Shown one piece after another: positions 24,186 to 33,736 of a stretch of DNA of 64,000 nt (the first letter of the stretch is position 1; every line of letters begins with the position of its first letter). Both the position numbers and the translations under genes were made by a program. The stretch lies in the NCBI GenBank assembly GCA_030562195.1, contig CM060202.1, positions 34,647,880 to 34,711,879 on the forward strand, written 5' to 3'. Source of the stretch: Nipponacmea schrenckii. Its lineage: Eukaryota > Mollusca > Gastropoda > Lottiidae. Under the pieces are notes generated by a model. That model made no database searches. It had not been told where the DNA came from and saw only the letters and a list, made by a program, of their open reading frames with translations.

Positions 24186-24377
24186 GAGGCACTGGACTGG
24201 AATCCCCAAGGGCATAGAAGACAAGGACGACCTTTACATAGCTTGAAAAGAATAAGACTGAAAGAGCTAGGAAGGATAGGCAAGACCTGGAATGAAGCAA
24301 AAAGTACAGCTCATAACAGAGTGAGATGGAGAATGTCTGTAGCAGCCCTATTCTCCGCAAGGAACGAAGAGGACTAA
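24186..24377 (+). pseudogene. LINE reverse-transcriptase C-terminal tail, frame still open
   Basis: 63 codons ending in TAA translate to a peptide with EALDWNPQGHRRQGRP, LKRIRLKELG and TWNEAK...NRVRWR. This is the characteristic extreme C-terminus of many marine-invertebrate LINE ORF2 proteins (family recognition from memory; the clade is uncertain). No upstream RT domain is present, so only a 3' fragment was captured into the Helitron-like unit and then amplified with it. Confidence 0.6.
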
Positions 24378-26169
24378 CTTACTAATATGCATCCTTTATT
24401 TTTCTGCAAAATCATCTTCATTGGCTAAAGGTTCATATGATACCTTGATTTCTAATTTTAGTAAAGAACATTTGGATTAATAGGGATCCAAAAATTGGTA
24501 ATTTGCATATTTCTCGTATCTTCAGATGGTTATATCTCATGAACAAGACTCTTGGCAACATTCTAATTGTGATTTTCATCAGCTTTCTAACAATATCTTT
24601 ATTTTAGCTATAGACCGAAAACTGATGAAAATACGCCTAGTAGAAAATAAACGATTTTAACATTCATATTTTTTTATATTTAGTTCTATTTAACTTAAAA
24701 ACAAAATTCGAACAGATTTATAATGTGCAAATTCCCAGCTTTCAAGCAATATATAAATCAATATGTATAAATAAAAATTCCGAAAAGTTTTAAGAATAAA
24801 ATTACACTCTAATTAAACAGATATAAATAAACAGGTCATAAAGTCTGACTGTGTTAATTTCTTATCTTTTGGTCAAGACACAAATTTTGACATTTCCAGT
24901 TAAAGTATCACAACCAATCAAAACAAGTCATTAGACTTTGTGGGCGTGGTTAAGCCCAGATATTTTACATCACTGTGTGTATTTTTCTTTCAATCGAAAT
25001 AGGGTCTCGGAGGATCAGTCAATATGTGTTATTTTGATGGACATGTATATAGAATCTATAACCGATTGCCGAAATTTATATGGAAACTGATTTTTGAATT
25101 TTTAATTTGATTTTGATTTAATTACGATTAAAAATTATAAAAACTTCGAAGGTGTATATTGTGACGTTGACCTTTGGCGATCTTTATACCTGTACATGAT
25201 AGTTCTATCCAATGACATATTAAGCTTTATAGCAAAATGTAAACGTTCGATTTATCGGCATTTAAAAATTGCGAATTTTTCCTATAAAACGGTCAATTCA
25301 CAAATTTTGACATTTCCAGTTGAAGTTTCCAAAACAAGTCAATGGACTTTGTGGGCGTGGTTAAGCCCAGATATTTTTACATCACAAACCTTAATGATTG
25401 CCAGTCTACAAACAAACTCAAATGTCACGTGTTAAATCATGAATAAATCATCTCTCCCAATAATCTCAAAATCAATCTACATTCTATCCTTAAATGACAG
25501 CCAGGAGACCAACAAATTTTAAATAGCTCTAAAGCTGCAGAACTGTTACAAACAGGTCTAGTTATTCTTTCCAATGGTGTATAACACTTGCTATTTGATC
25601 AAAATTGCACGTTTTAAATTTGCAAATTTTGTAATTTCTTCTATACTAACTGTGTGTATTTTTCTTTAAATCGAAATAGGGTCTCGGAAGATAATTCAAT
25701 TTGTGTTATTTTGATGTACATGTATATAGAATCTATTGCCGAAATATATATGGAAACCGATTTTTGAATTGTTATTTTGATTTTGATTTTTTACGTTTAA
25801 AAATTAATCCAGTTAAAATGATTCAAAGATATTATATATCTTAAATAAAAGGAATGATTGTTCATTTCTCGTTGTGGGCGATGTATGATATGGAATATTT
25901 GGAAGGAAATGACAACCTTTAGAATTTTAAATGATATTCTCTTAAGCAAAAATAATTTACAGTTGAGAGGACTAGTGGTATAAGGGACGGAACTCTATAA
26001 AATACTCTCTTAAAGATGTAAAGCCGCGCTGTTAATTTGATGGCTCTATGTTATACCATGGCAACTTGCCACAAATTGCAGGATCTAATGTTCCTACTAC
26101 ACCTAAATTAAGATTGATAAATAAATAAATAAACAAATTAAAAGTATCAACGATCTGGAAAGTTAATTT

Positions 26170-26636
26170 GGACTTAGTCCGCTAATTCATTTGCCATCTA
26201 TTTCCATGTTAAATCACAAAATTCAACCTTCTAGAACTTTTTCCAGAAATCTCGTTGAAAACTTTCTTATATGCCACATGAAAGCCAGGCCAATACTTGG
26301 TTTCTGTACAAAAATCCAATATAGCATGACCATGAAAATTTTGAACTAAACAAAATGAAAGTAAACCACTACATTTTATCAACATCCGCTTGACTGTCAC
26401 TGCACACAAAACCACTATTTTTAGAAATAACCTTCCGCCAATTAAATTTCTCATTATCTCAGAAATTCTGAAAGAAAATGCAATTTCAGACATCAAATTT
26501 CAAATCTAGACCAAAAATTAGTCCAAAATGGGCATGCAAACACCCCCAAAGAAAGGGAGAAAGAGGATTTCTAAAAATAGAACGGACTCAATTCGTATAC
26601 AATCATTAGCATAAAATGTTTTAGTGGTCCGAGTCC
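26170..26636. repeat. Left 467-bp terminal direct repeat
   Basis: Same sequence as 27496-27962. The ends GGACT...AGTCC are short inverted repeats, and an imperfect 14-base inverted match extends inward. An open minus-strand frame (26209-26496) recurs in both repeats and is not recognisable. Confidence 0.8.
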
Positions 26637-27495
26637 TATATAGGGGGGCAATTTTTGTTTATTGTCTTAACTTGTTTTACAACATCTCAGGATGAACCTG
26701 TCCAAAAATTATGCAAATAAACCCCAAAGTATGCAAATGACAGCGTTTTTACTGATGCACCTCTACCTCTATTTAGCCCTCTATAAGATATCATTGATGG
26801 CGCGTCTTACACTAAATCAATCATAACTTTCTTATTTCTCTAAATAAATGAAATTTGTAAAGACTAATAAGTATTTTAACATAATTCCAGCCTACAAACC
26901 CCAAAAAGGCAGAAAAAATGGCAATATTTGTTACCTAGTTGGCCATTCAATGTCTCTACACTCATTCTGACTGTTCCTGCTGAAATCTTCATAATTATCA
27001 TAAATTTGAGTTTGAAATTGCCCCAGAGATAATTCAGGCTGTTTTTACTGTCCAAAAAGCATTCTACATTCTCCTGATTCCAGGAAAAAGGCATACCATA
27101 CATTGAAGTGGACTTTCAGGGCAGCTATAGAAACTGTATTCTTGAGGTCTGAAAAATACATAAGAAAAACCAAGTTTAAATGGTTGAAATAAGGAATATC
27201 TGCATTAGGAATTTTATTAGGACTCCATAGCCTCTTCAAAATGGCTTGTTTTACTAGATATTTAAAGTAGAAAGTGCAAAAAGGGAAAAAAAGGAATTTT
27301 TGAAAACTCAATACAATGCACTATGACAGGCCTATTGGCCATAGGCCCCAAAATGCCGATTTCCAATATATGACCCTAAAATTCTAAATTTTCACAAAAA
27401 TTGAGAGATACTAACCTTTTTTGTAGTTTCCATTCATAAAAAGGCCAAAATTATCAATAAGCATGTTTGTTTTTGAGTATCAGCTCCAATATTCA

Positions 27496-27962
27496 GGACT
27501 TAGTCCGCTAATTCATTTGCCATCTATTTCCATGTTAAATCACAAAATTCAACCTTCTAGAACTTTTTCCAGAAATCTCGTTGAAAACTTTCTTATATGC
27601 CACATGAAAGCCAGGCCAATACTTGGTTTCTGTACAAAAATCCAATATAGCATGACCATGAAAATTTTGAACTAAACAAAATGAAAGTAAACCACTACAT
27701 TTTATCAACATCCGCTTGACTGTCACTGCACACAAAACCACTATTTTTAGAAATAACCTTCCGCCAATTAAATTTCTCATTATCTCAGAAATTCTGAAAG
27801 AAAATGCAATTTCAGACATCAAATTTCAAATCTAGACCAAAAATTAGTCCAAAATGGGCATGCAAACACCCCCAAAGAAAGGGAGAAAGAGGATTTCTAA
27901 AAATAGAACGGACTCAATTCGTATACAATCATTAGCATAAAATGTTTTAGTGGTCCGAGTCC
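27496..27962. repeat. Right 467-bp terminal direct repeat
   Basis: Second copy, offset 1326 bp from the left one. No substitution was noticed over its length, implying recent insertion if this is an LTR pair. Confidence 0.8.
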
Positions 27963-28939
27963 ATTTAATCCGAGATCAATTTGTAATCTCAAATAAGGTG
28001 TTATGTCCCTTAGACCACAAATTTGTTTTTTCGACGTTTTGTTTTACACACTAATTAAATAGATATAAATGTTACAAGAAGAGTTAAGAAGATAATGTAA
28101 CAGGGCAAAAAGTCAAATTGTGTTAATTTCTTATCGTTTGGTCAAGACAAATTTTGACATTTCCAGTTTAAGAATCGCACCCAATCAAAACAAGTCATTA
28201 TACTGAGTAGGCGTGGTTACGTTCTATTTTAAATGACAGCCAGGAGATATAACAAATTCTAAATATCTCGGAAGCTGCACAATTGTTACAAACAGCTCTA
28301 GTTATTATTATGGAATTGGATATTATAAATGCAAAGTTTCACCCATGCAATAGAAGGGACGCGCACTGCCTTGGTACCGTCTAACGGTTCTAGTTTTTTT
28401 TTGTCTTTTTCTGGTCACGCTCCCCAGCCATAACTGCAAATGTCTTACACAATCTGGCGTGATATTGTGACGTAATCTAGTGCTCGTTGTTGTTTAAATG
28501 TAAAATGACGCATTTTTGTTTTACCGGAAATGACGTAGAACGTCACAAATTTTATTTTTGTTTACTAACTCACGGCTTGTTTTTTTATCCAATCTGGTTC
28601 GGACTTTTTTTATTTACTACTTATAACTCAGATTTACAGAATAGCAGTTTAAAAATTTTGAAATTTTTACTTTTGTTGCTGACTTTTGAATTTTAAGATT
28701 TAACACTTTTTCAAACTTCTGCAATTTTGATTAGATCGAAATCAAAATTTGCAGTTAGATAAACATTTTTCTTGTCAAGAAAAATCTGTTTTCAAAATGT
28801 CGACATCACTTCCGGTTTCGGCGTCATACGTCGCTAAACTTCGAATTTTCACTTCCGGAATTCTAAAGATATTTGAATTTTTTTTTTTGCAATTAGTTAC
28901 TATTAACCTATAATGATTTTATAATTAACAAAAATTGAA

Positions 28940-28968
28940 CCGGAAGTAACAGGTCAGTCGCCATCATT
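28940..28968 (+). promoter_or_regulatory. ETS motif with decayed YY1 partner in the third subfamily
   Basis: CCGGAAGT at 28940-28947 and GTCGCCATCATT starting at 28957. The ETS core and spacing are kept while the YY1-type core has lost CTTG. Similar versions occur at about 37640 and 39930. Confidence 0.4.
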
Positions 28969-30005
28969 AAACCACTTACTTTTGTAAAGTGAAAAATTGG
29001 GCCTTAGGGGTTAATCGGACAATTGTTATTTTGATGTCTATGTAATCTTCAATCGATTGCTAAAAATTCTTAGGAAGCCGAATTTTGAATTTCGATTTAG
29101 CTTGCCTTTCATTTCCGGTTCTTTTTTTTCACTCAGTGCCTAATTTTCCAACGTTCATATATCGTGACCTTGACCTTTGGTGACCATGTGACCTGCACAA
29201 AAGTTGTTGCCTTTGTCGAGATCTATCCATTGATGTCTTCATTTGTGGTGTGCAATGTCAAATTCCGGTTTTACAGCCATTTGAAAATTGCACTTTTTAA
29301 CTTCGAAGAGCTCTGTCACGTGACCTAATTTACATACGTCAAAATTTCTTTTATGTCCTTATTACGCGTAATTTATTCTTTCCAATGGTGTATAACACTT
29401 TATATTTTGATCAAAATTGCGCTTTTTAATATTTGAAAATTTTGTTCTTAGTTCTATATTAATTGTGCGTGATTTATGAAAAAGCACGTGTTTTTTTAAA
29501 TTAACGTCTTATTTTTTCACAAAAATTGGTAGATGAGTAGACAAAAAATTATCATTAAAGATTCCGATAAAACATTTTCCGAAATTAGCCGGAAACGTCC
29601 GAAAATGACCAAAAAATGTAGAAAATCATAGAAATCGGAATTTTCGGATTAAATTTTTGCACAAACTTGCAATTTTATTATTCCACAGAATTAGTACCAT
29701 CAATATCTTCATTTTGTATGTATGCCGTATATGCAAATTCCTAACCGTTTGATCGCCATCTTGAAATATGCAAATTATTGGAAAAATACTACTCGTCCGC
29801 CATTTTTAATCCTATTTTTTTCAGACTTGTTTTAAAATATAATTTGGATAATTATCTAGGTCGTCTAGTGGCATATTTTTCAATTTCAAATTTGTCTTTG
29901 GACCAGGTCCTGCCAAAGTTTTTCAAAACTGACTTCCGTTTGAAAGTTCATAACTTTTGAACTCTACCATATGCATCCTTTTGATCTCAAAACAACATCA
30001 CCAGA

Positions 30006-30191
30006 GAGGCACTGGACTAGAATCCCCAAGGGCATAGAAGACAAGGACGACCTTTACATAGCTTGAAAAGAATAAAGACTGAAAGAGCTAGGAAGGATTG
30101 GCAAGACCTGGAATGAAGCAAAAAGAACAGCTCAGTGAGATGGAGAACGTCTGTAGCAGCCGTATTCTCCGCAAGGAACGAAGAGGACTAA
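30006..30191 (+). pseudogene. LINE C-terminal tail, degenerate copy
   Basis: Homologous to 24186-24377 but with a TAG replacing the first Trp codon, a one-base insertion near 30073 and a 7-base deletion near 30133. It cannot be read through. Confidence 0.6.
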
Positions 30192-30267
30192 CTTGCTAAT
30201 ATGCATCCTTTATTTTTCTGCAAAATTATCTTCATTGGCTAAAGGTTCATATGATACCTTGATTTCT

Positions 30268-30335
30268 AATTCTATTTCGTTTCGGTTTATCCGTAGAGAT
30301 CCAATGAGATATGCTATACGCATGCGCCAATCAGT
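30268..30335 (+). repeat. DIRS left terminal repeat
   Basis: Core 30293-30335 (GTAGAGATC...CCAATCAGT) is inverted at 34826-34868 with a C/A difference. The outer 25 bases, up to 30292, are not in the right repeat but are found inverted in the internal complementary region. The core includes CGCATGCGCCAATCA, an NRF1-like string fused to a CCAAT box, about 90 bases upstream of ORF1. Confidence 0.85.
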
Positions 30336-30425
30336 TGCTATCACGCTTTGGAGCTGAGCAGTCGAACTTAGAAAGACGGAATTACTTCATGGTTCTTTTT
30401 TGAATTAATTTGGTTCAGTTTATTT

Positions 30426-31652
30426 ATGAATCATCTGAAAATGAAGAAATCGTCATGTAAAGACGGGGTTAGTAGCGAGACTACTCCCCAAACTACTAAT
30501 ACAACTGATCTTTCTTCGACCGAGTTGTCGAAATCGAAAATAGATGATCAAAAAATGGCGGGTTCGTCGGAACCGTCTACTAGCAAGTCAACCACACCAG
30601 AAAAAACTGGAAAATCTAAATTATCGGTTGATCAAGGAAGTTTGAAAAGAAAACATTCTTCTACCAGTTCGGGTAAAAATGATTCAATGATGAAAATGTT
30701 GGAGCAGATTTTAGAAAATCAAAATGGTTTGAAAGAGAAAGTAGACATTATGTGGAATAGTCCATTTCAAGAAGAATGTGACAATGTTGACTTTGTTGAT
30801 CATGAGAGAGATTCTGAAGTAGACCTATCAGTTGAGACTAATAGTGATTGTACAGGCCTACTGGCTGATGGTAATAGTTCACCTTCAAAGAAACAAAAGC
30901 TAGAAGAGCCTGGAACCTTTGCAACCATAATGAATAAACTTGGGATGCAGAACCAAGAACAAACATCAAAATCAGTTGATGCAGATCTAGCTAAAATTGT
31001 AAATGGATTATTTACAGATGGATTGTCGGATGAGTATTATAAAGATCTGATTAAGAAATATAATAGACCAGAAAACTGTGAGATGCTTACGAACATTAAA
31101 TTAAACCAGCTAATATGGGATATTATCTCGCAAAGATCACAGAATGTTGATGTCAGGTTCCAAGTTGTTCAAACTTGTTTGGCAAAAGCTGGAGTTGCTT
31201 TGACCCAGTTAGCTGACAAGTTGAATACCCGAGATGCTGCTGATGAATCGACTATTGAAAGCATCACATGTGTTTTGGGTTTGCTAGGCCATGGTTTTCA
31301 CAATTTGTGTTTGAGGAGACGGGAATTAATTAGATCTGAGTTGCGCTCAGAATATTTACACTTGTGCTCCCCAACAATCAAGTATACTGACAAACTTTTT
31401 GGAGATGAAATTGAGAAGAAAGTTAAAGACATTACAGATGTCAATAGAGTTGGAAGTCGTTTGAAGAATACCTCTCAACGGTTAAGAAGCAATACTTTTA
31501 CTCACTCATGGAAGAGTAACCGTGGACGATTCACTCCCTACAACAAAACTAATCCTAGTTTTTTAGGAAAAAGCCGTCCACATTATGGAGACGCACCTAC
31601 ATACAAACAAAAGCAGACGACATATTCAAAAACAAAGCAAAGGAAAGATTAG
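30426..31652 (+). CDS. DIRS ORF1, Gag-like protein (408 aa)
   Basis: Presumed structural protein that packages element RNA. Residues 1-90 are Ser/Thr/Lys-rich and probably disordered; 85-110 could form a short coiled coil. Residues 205-270 contain RPENC...KLNQLIWDII, the conserved block I associate with Gag-like ORF1 of DIRS elements. The C-terminus (345-408) is basic (SNRGRF, KTKQRKD), suited to nucleic-acid binding; there is no zinc knuckle. The ATG at 30426 is preceded by an AT-rich leader after the left repeat. A slippery heptamer lies at codons 378-380, so some ribosomes probably shift into the polymerase frame before the TAG stop at 31650. An alternative is an unrelated transposon ORF1, but its position makes that unlikely. 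Confidence 0.85.
   Translation: MNHLKMKKSSCKDGVSSETTPQTTNTTDLSSTELSKSKIDDQKMAGSSEPSTSKSTTPEKTGKSKLSVDQGSLKRKHSSTSSGKNDSMMKMLEQILENQNGLKEKVDIMWNSPFQEECDNVDFVDHERDSEVDLSVETNSDCTGLLADGNSSPSKKQKLEEPGTFATIMNKLGMQNQEQTSKSVDADLAKIVNGLFTDGLSDEYYKDLIKKYNRPENCEMLTNIKLNQLIWDIISQRSQNVDVRFQVVQTCLAKAGVALTQLADKLNTRDAADESTIESITCVLGLLGHGFHNLCLRRRELIRSELRSEYLHLCSPTIKYTDKLFGDEIEKKVKDITDVNRVGSRLKNTSQRLRSNTFTHSWKSNRGRFTPYNKTNPSFLGKSRPHYGDAPTYKQKQTTYSKTKQRKD
31559..31565 (+). promoter_or_regulatory. U UUU UUA slippery heptamer, -1 frameshift site
   Basis: In the ORF1 frame the codons are TTT (31560) and TTA (31563), preceded by T, giving the classical X XXY YYZ heptamer. The -1 frame has a TAG at 31556 and is open from 31559 through the polymerase ORF, so the heptamer lies at the first position where a shift could work. 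A weak stem (CGTC/GACG, 31575-31593) begins 9 bases downstream. Frameshifting is inferred. Confidence 0.7.
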
Positions 31653-33736
31653 AAAGTTCACAGGTAAGTGTGAATGATTCGGATAGCCCAAGTTATAGAA
31701 CAGCTGGCAATTTATGTAAATTCATTGAAAATTGGAAAGATATAACATCTGATAAAGATATTCTTCAAGATTTAAGGGGACTTAAACTAGAGTTTGTTGA
31801 TGGTAAAATTCCACATCAGCATTTTATCCCTAAGCAAATTGATTTCACAGAAGATGAGAAAACTATTATTAGAAAAGAGTTGTCTACCTTGATTGAGAAG
31901 GGGGCTATTGAAAAGACCCACCATTCTGAGGGTGAATATATTTCAAATATTTTTATTAGACCTAAGAGGGAGCCAAATTCCTATAGAGTTATTTTAAATC
32001 TAAAGAATTTAAACGAAAATTTGGAATATCACCATTTTAAGATGGATACGTTTGATACCGCAAAAAATTTGATTACAAAAAATTGCTATATGACCTCAAT
32101 TGATTTTACAGATGCATACTATGGTGTTAATATAGCAGAAAAAGATAGAAAATTTTTGAGATTTCGTTTTGATAACGAGCTTTATCAATTCACGTGTTTG
32201 CCAAATGGGCTTAGTTCAGGACCTAGAAAATACACAAAACTTTGCAAACCAGTGTTCTCCACCCTCAGAAAGATGGGTCACACTATTATGGGGTATATAG
32301 ATGATTCCCTTTTAGTATCAGATTCAGAACAGGAAGCATTGAATTCATTAGAAAATTCTCTTAACCTATTTAGACATCTGGGCTATGTTATTAACATGAA
32401 AAAGTCTTCGCTCATACCATCACAGAGAATACAATTTCTTGGATTTATAATTGATTCCAGGGAAATGAAAATTTATTTGCCAGATGATAAAACTACTTAT
32501 ATAATTGATCAATGTAAATTATTAATGAATAGAAAATGTTGTTCTATCAGAGAAATGGCTCATGTCATAGGTTTGATGATTTCGGTGCTTCCTGCTACTG
32601 AATTTGGTGCATTACACTATAGAACTTTAGAGTTAGAAAAGATATCAGCATTGCAATTAAGTCATGGAAATTTTGAATCACTAATGAATATTTCTGATGA
32701 AGTGAAGGAAGATCTTAATTGGTGGATGGCAAATTTGCCAAATTGCTATAGTCATATACTTCATAATCCCTCATCTCTAATTATTTATAGTGATGCTTCC
32801 TTCCAAGGGTACGGAGCCTCATGTCTTGGAAATAGATGTGGGGGGAGATGGAGTCCTGATGAGCTACAAGAAAGTATATCAATAAATGACCTTGAGTTAT
32901 TGGCAGCATTTTTTGCCTTGAAATCATTTTGCTCAAACATTAAATCTACCCATGTTCAATTGTACATGGATAACACAGCTGCAATAGCATACATTAATCA
33001 TATGGGTGGAGTTAAGTCCCTTAGATTAAACTATTTGAGCAAACAATTATGGTCATGGTGCATAGAGAGAGATATCTGGGTTACAGCATCTTACATACCT
33101 GGAGTGGATAATATTCAGGCTGATTTTGAAAGTAGGCATTTTAATGATGAAACTGAATGGATGCTTGATAACAATATTTTTAATGAAATTACCAAGGTAT
33201 TTGGTAACCCAGTTATTGATCTCTTTGCCTCAAGACTAAATTATCAGGTTCCTGACTATGTGTCATGGAGACCAGATCCTTGTGCTAAACATGTTGATGC
33301 TTTTTCCATGACATGGTCTAATGATATATATTTATTTCCACCTTTCAGTCTTCTAACTCGATGTCTCAAAAAGATCAGAGACGACCAAAGTTATGGAATT
33401 ATAGTTTTGCCACTATGGACAACTCAACCATGGTTCAGCCTTCTACTCAAACTGTTGGTGGATTTTCCAAGAGTGTTGCCCAGATCAAACAAACTTCTAT
33501 CGATGCCACATCAGCCGAACAAACTACATCCACTCAGAAAGAAGTTGACTCTTATAGCTTGCAAAGTTTCCGGAATTCGATGGGAGAATTTAAGTTTTCA
33601 GAACAATCTACCAACATATTGTGGAACTCTTGGAAAAACAGCACTCATAAACAATATGAAACCTATATTAAAAGATGGTACAAGTTTTGTTGTAAATGGA
33701 AAATTCATCCGTGTGAAACAACTGTACAATATGTGA
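31559..33736 (+). CDS. DIRS polymerase ORF: reverse transcriptase, RNase H, methyltransferase-like
   Basis: Numbering from the GTG at 31670. The reverse transcriptase spans about 50-265: D145 in SIDFTDAYY, LPNGLSSGP at 177-185, and the catalytic YIDD at 209-212. RNase H spans about 370-490 with D375 (YSDAS), E409 (NDLELLA), D434 (YMDN) and D485 (QADFESR). A DIRS-type Dam-like methyltransferase region follows, about 505-635, with VIDLFASRLN and FPPF in place of a DPPY-like motif. Together these copy element RNA into DNA. The first in-frame ATG is codon 125, inside the RT domain, and the frame is open back to 31559 through ORF1. Translation therefore probably starts in ORF1 and shifts by -1. 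The last 125 codons overlap the recombinase frame. Confidence 0.9.
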   Translation, partial: FFRKKPSTLWRRTYIQTKADDIFKNKAKERLESSQVSVNDSDSPSYRTAGNLCKFIENWKDITSDKDILQDLRGLKLEFVDGKIPHQHFIPKQIDFTEDEKTIIRKELSTLIEKGAIEKTHHSEGEYISNIFIRPKREPNSYRVILNLKNLNENLEYHHFKMDTFDTAKNLITKNCYMTSIDFTDAYYGVNIAEKDRKFLRFRFDNELYQFTCLPNGLSSGPRKYTKLCKPVFSTLRKMGHTIMGYIDDSLLVSDSEQEALNSLENSLNLFRHLGYVINMKKSSLIPSQRIQFLGFIIDSREMKIYLPDDKTTYIIDQCKLLMNRKCCSIREMAHVIGLMISVLPATEFGALHYRTLELEKISALQLSHGNFESLMNISDEVKEDLNWWMANLPNCYSHILHNPSSLIIYSDASFQGYGASCLGNRCGGRWSPDELQESISINDLELLAAFFALKSFCSNIKSTHVQLYMDNTAAIAYINHMGGVKSLRLNYLSKQLWSWCIERDIWVTASYIPGVDNIQADFESRHFNDETEWMLDNNIFNEITKVFGNPVIDLFASRLNYQVPDYVSWRPDPCAKHVDAFSMTWSNDIYLFPPFSLLTRCLKKIRDDQSYGIIVLPLWTTQPWFSLLLKLLVDFPRVLPRSNKLLSMPHQPNKLHPLRKKLTLIACKVSGIRWENLSFQNNLPTYCGTLGKTALINNMKPILKDGTSFVVNGKFIRVKQLYNM
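31664..31669 (+). promoter_or_regulatory. Consensus 5' splice site (CAG|GTAAGT) after ORF1
   Basis: CAG ends at 31663 and GTAAGT begins at 31664, 11 bases after the ORF1 stop. Splicing from here to an acceptor before the recombinase domain would bring the third ORF near the 5' end of a message. Candidate acceptor AGs are at 33482-33483, 33556-33557 and 33600-33601; none is compelling. Introns in DIRS elements have been reported, so this is plausible. Confidence 0.35.

Larger units (their letters stand above)
26170..27962. mobile_element. Nested element with 467-bp direct terminal repeats and ATTT target duplication
   Basis: Terminal repeats 26170-26636 and 27496-27962 appear identical by eye. 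Each begins GGACTTAGTCC and ends GGTCCGAGTCC. The flanks are ATTT on both sides (26166-26169, 27963-27966). The paralogous uninterrupted site at 36665-36668 has a single ATTT, confirming a 4-base duplication. The 859-bp internal part has no recognisable protein, primer-binding site or polypurine tract. It could be a non-autonomous LTR element with unusual ends (no TG...CA), or a DNA transposon in composite form. Confidence 0.7.
23720..28393 (+). mobile_element. Helitron-like unit, third subfamily, 5' part missing
   Basis: Parallels 29541-37094 and 40530-42640 with very high similarity, so the missing 5' part can be read there. It contains a LINE tail (24186-24377), CACGTG strings, two related blocks beginning CTGTGTGTATTTTTC (about 24976 and 25651), and a nested 1.8-kb element (26170-27962). 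The terminal type is b: GCACTGCC, hairpin ACCGT-CTA-ACGGT, T, CTAG (28390-28393). Its DIRS empty site is AATT at 24454-24457. Confidence 0.5.

Noticed and set aside
26170..27962. Ordinary LTR retrotransposon
   Set aside because: No TG...CA ends, primer-binding site, polypurine tract or protein was found; kept as unclassified.
33361..33579. ATG at 33361 as the true start of the recombinase
   Set aside because: The first 70 or so residues overlap the methyltransferase-like region and show no recombinase features; entry near 33580 or by splicing is more likely.
33590..33736. Second -1 frameshift site between polymerase and recombinase frames
   Set aside because: Candidate strings (GGA AAA ACA, AGT TTT CAG, GGA AAA TTC) do not satisfy X XXY YYZ in register.
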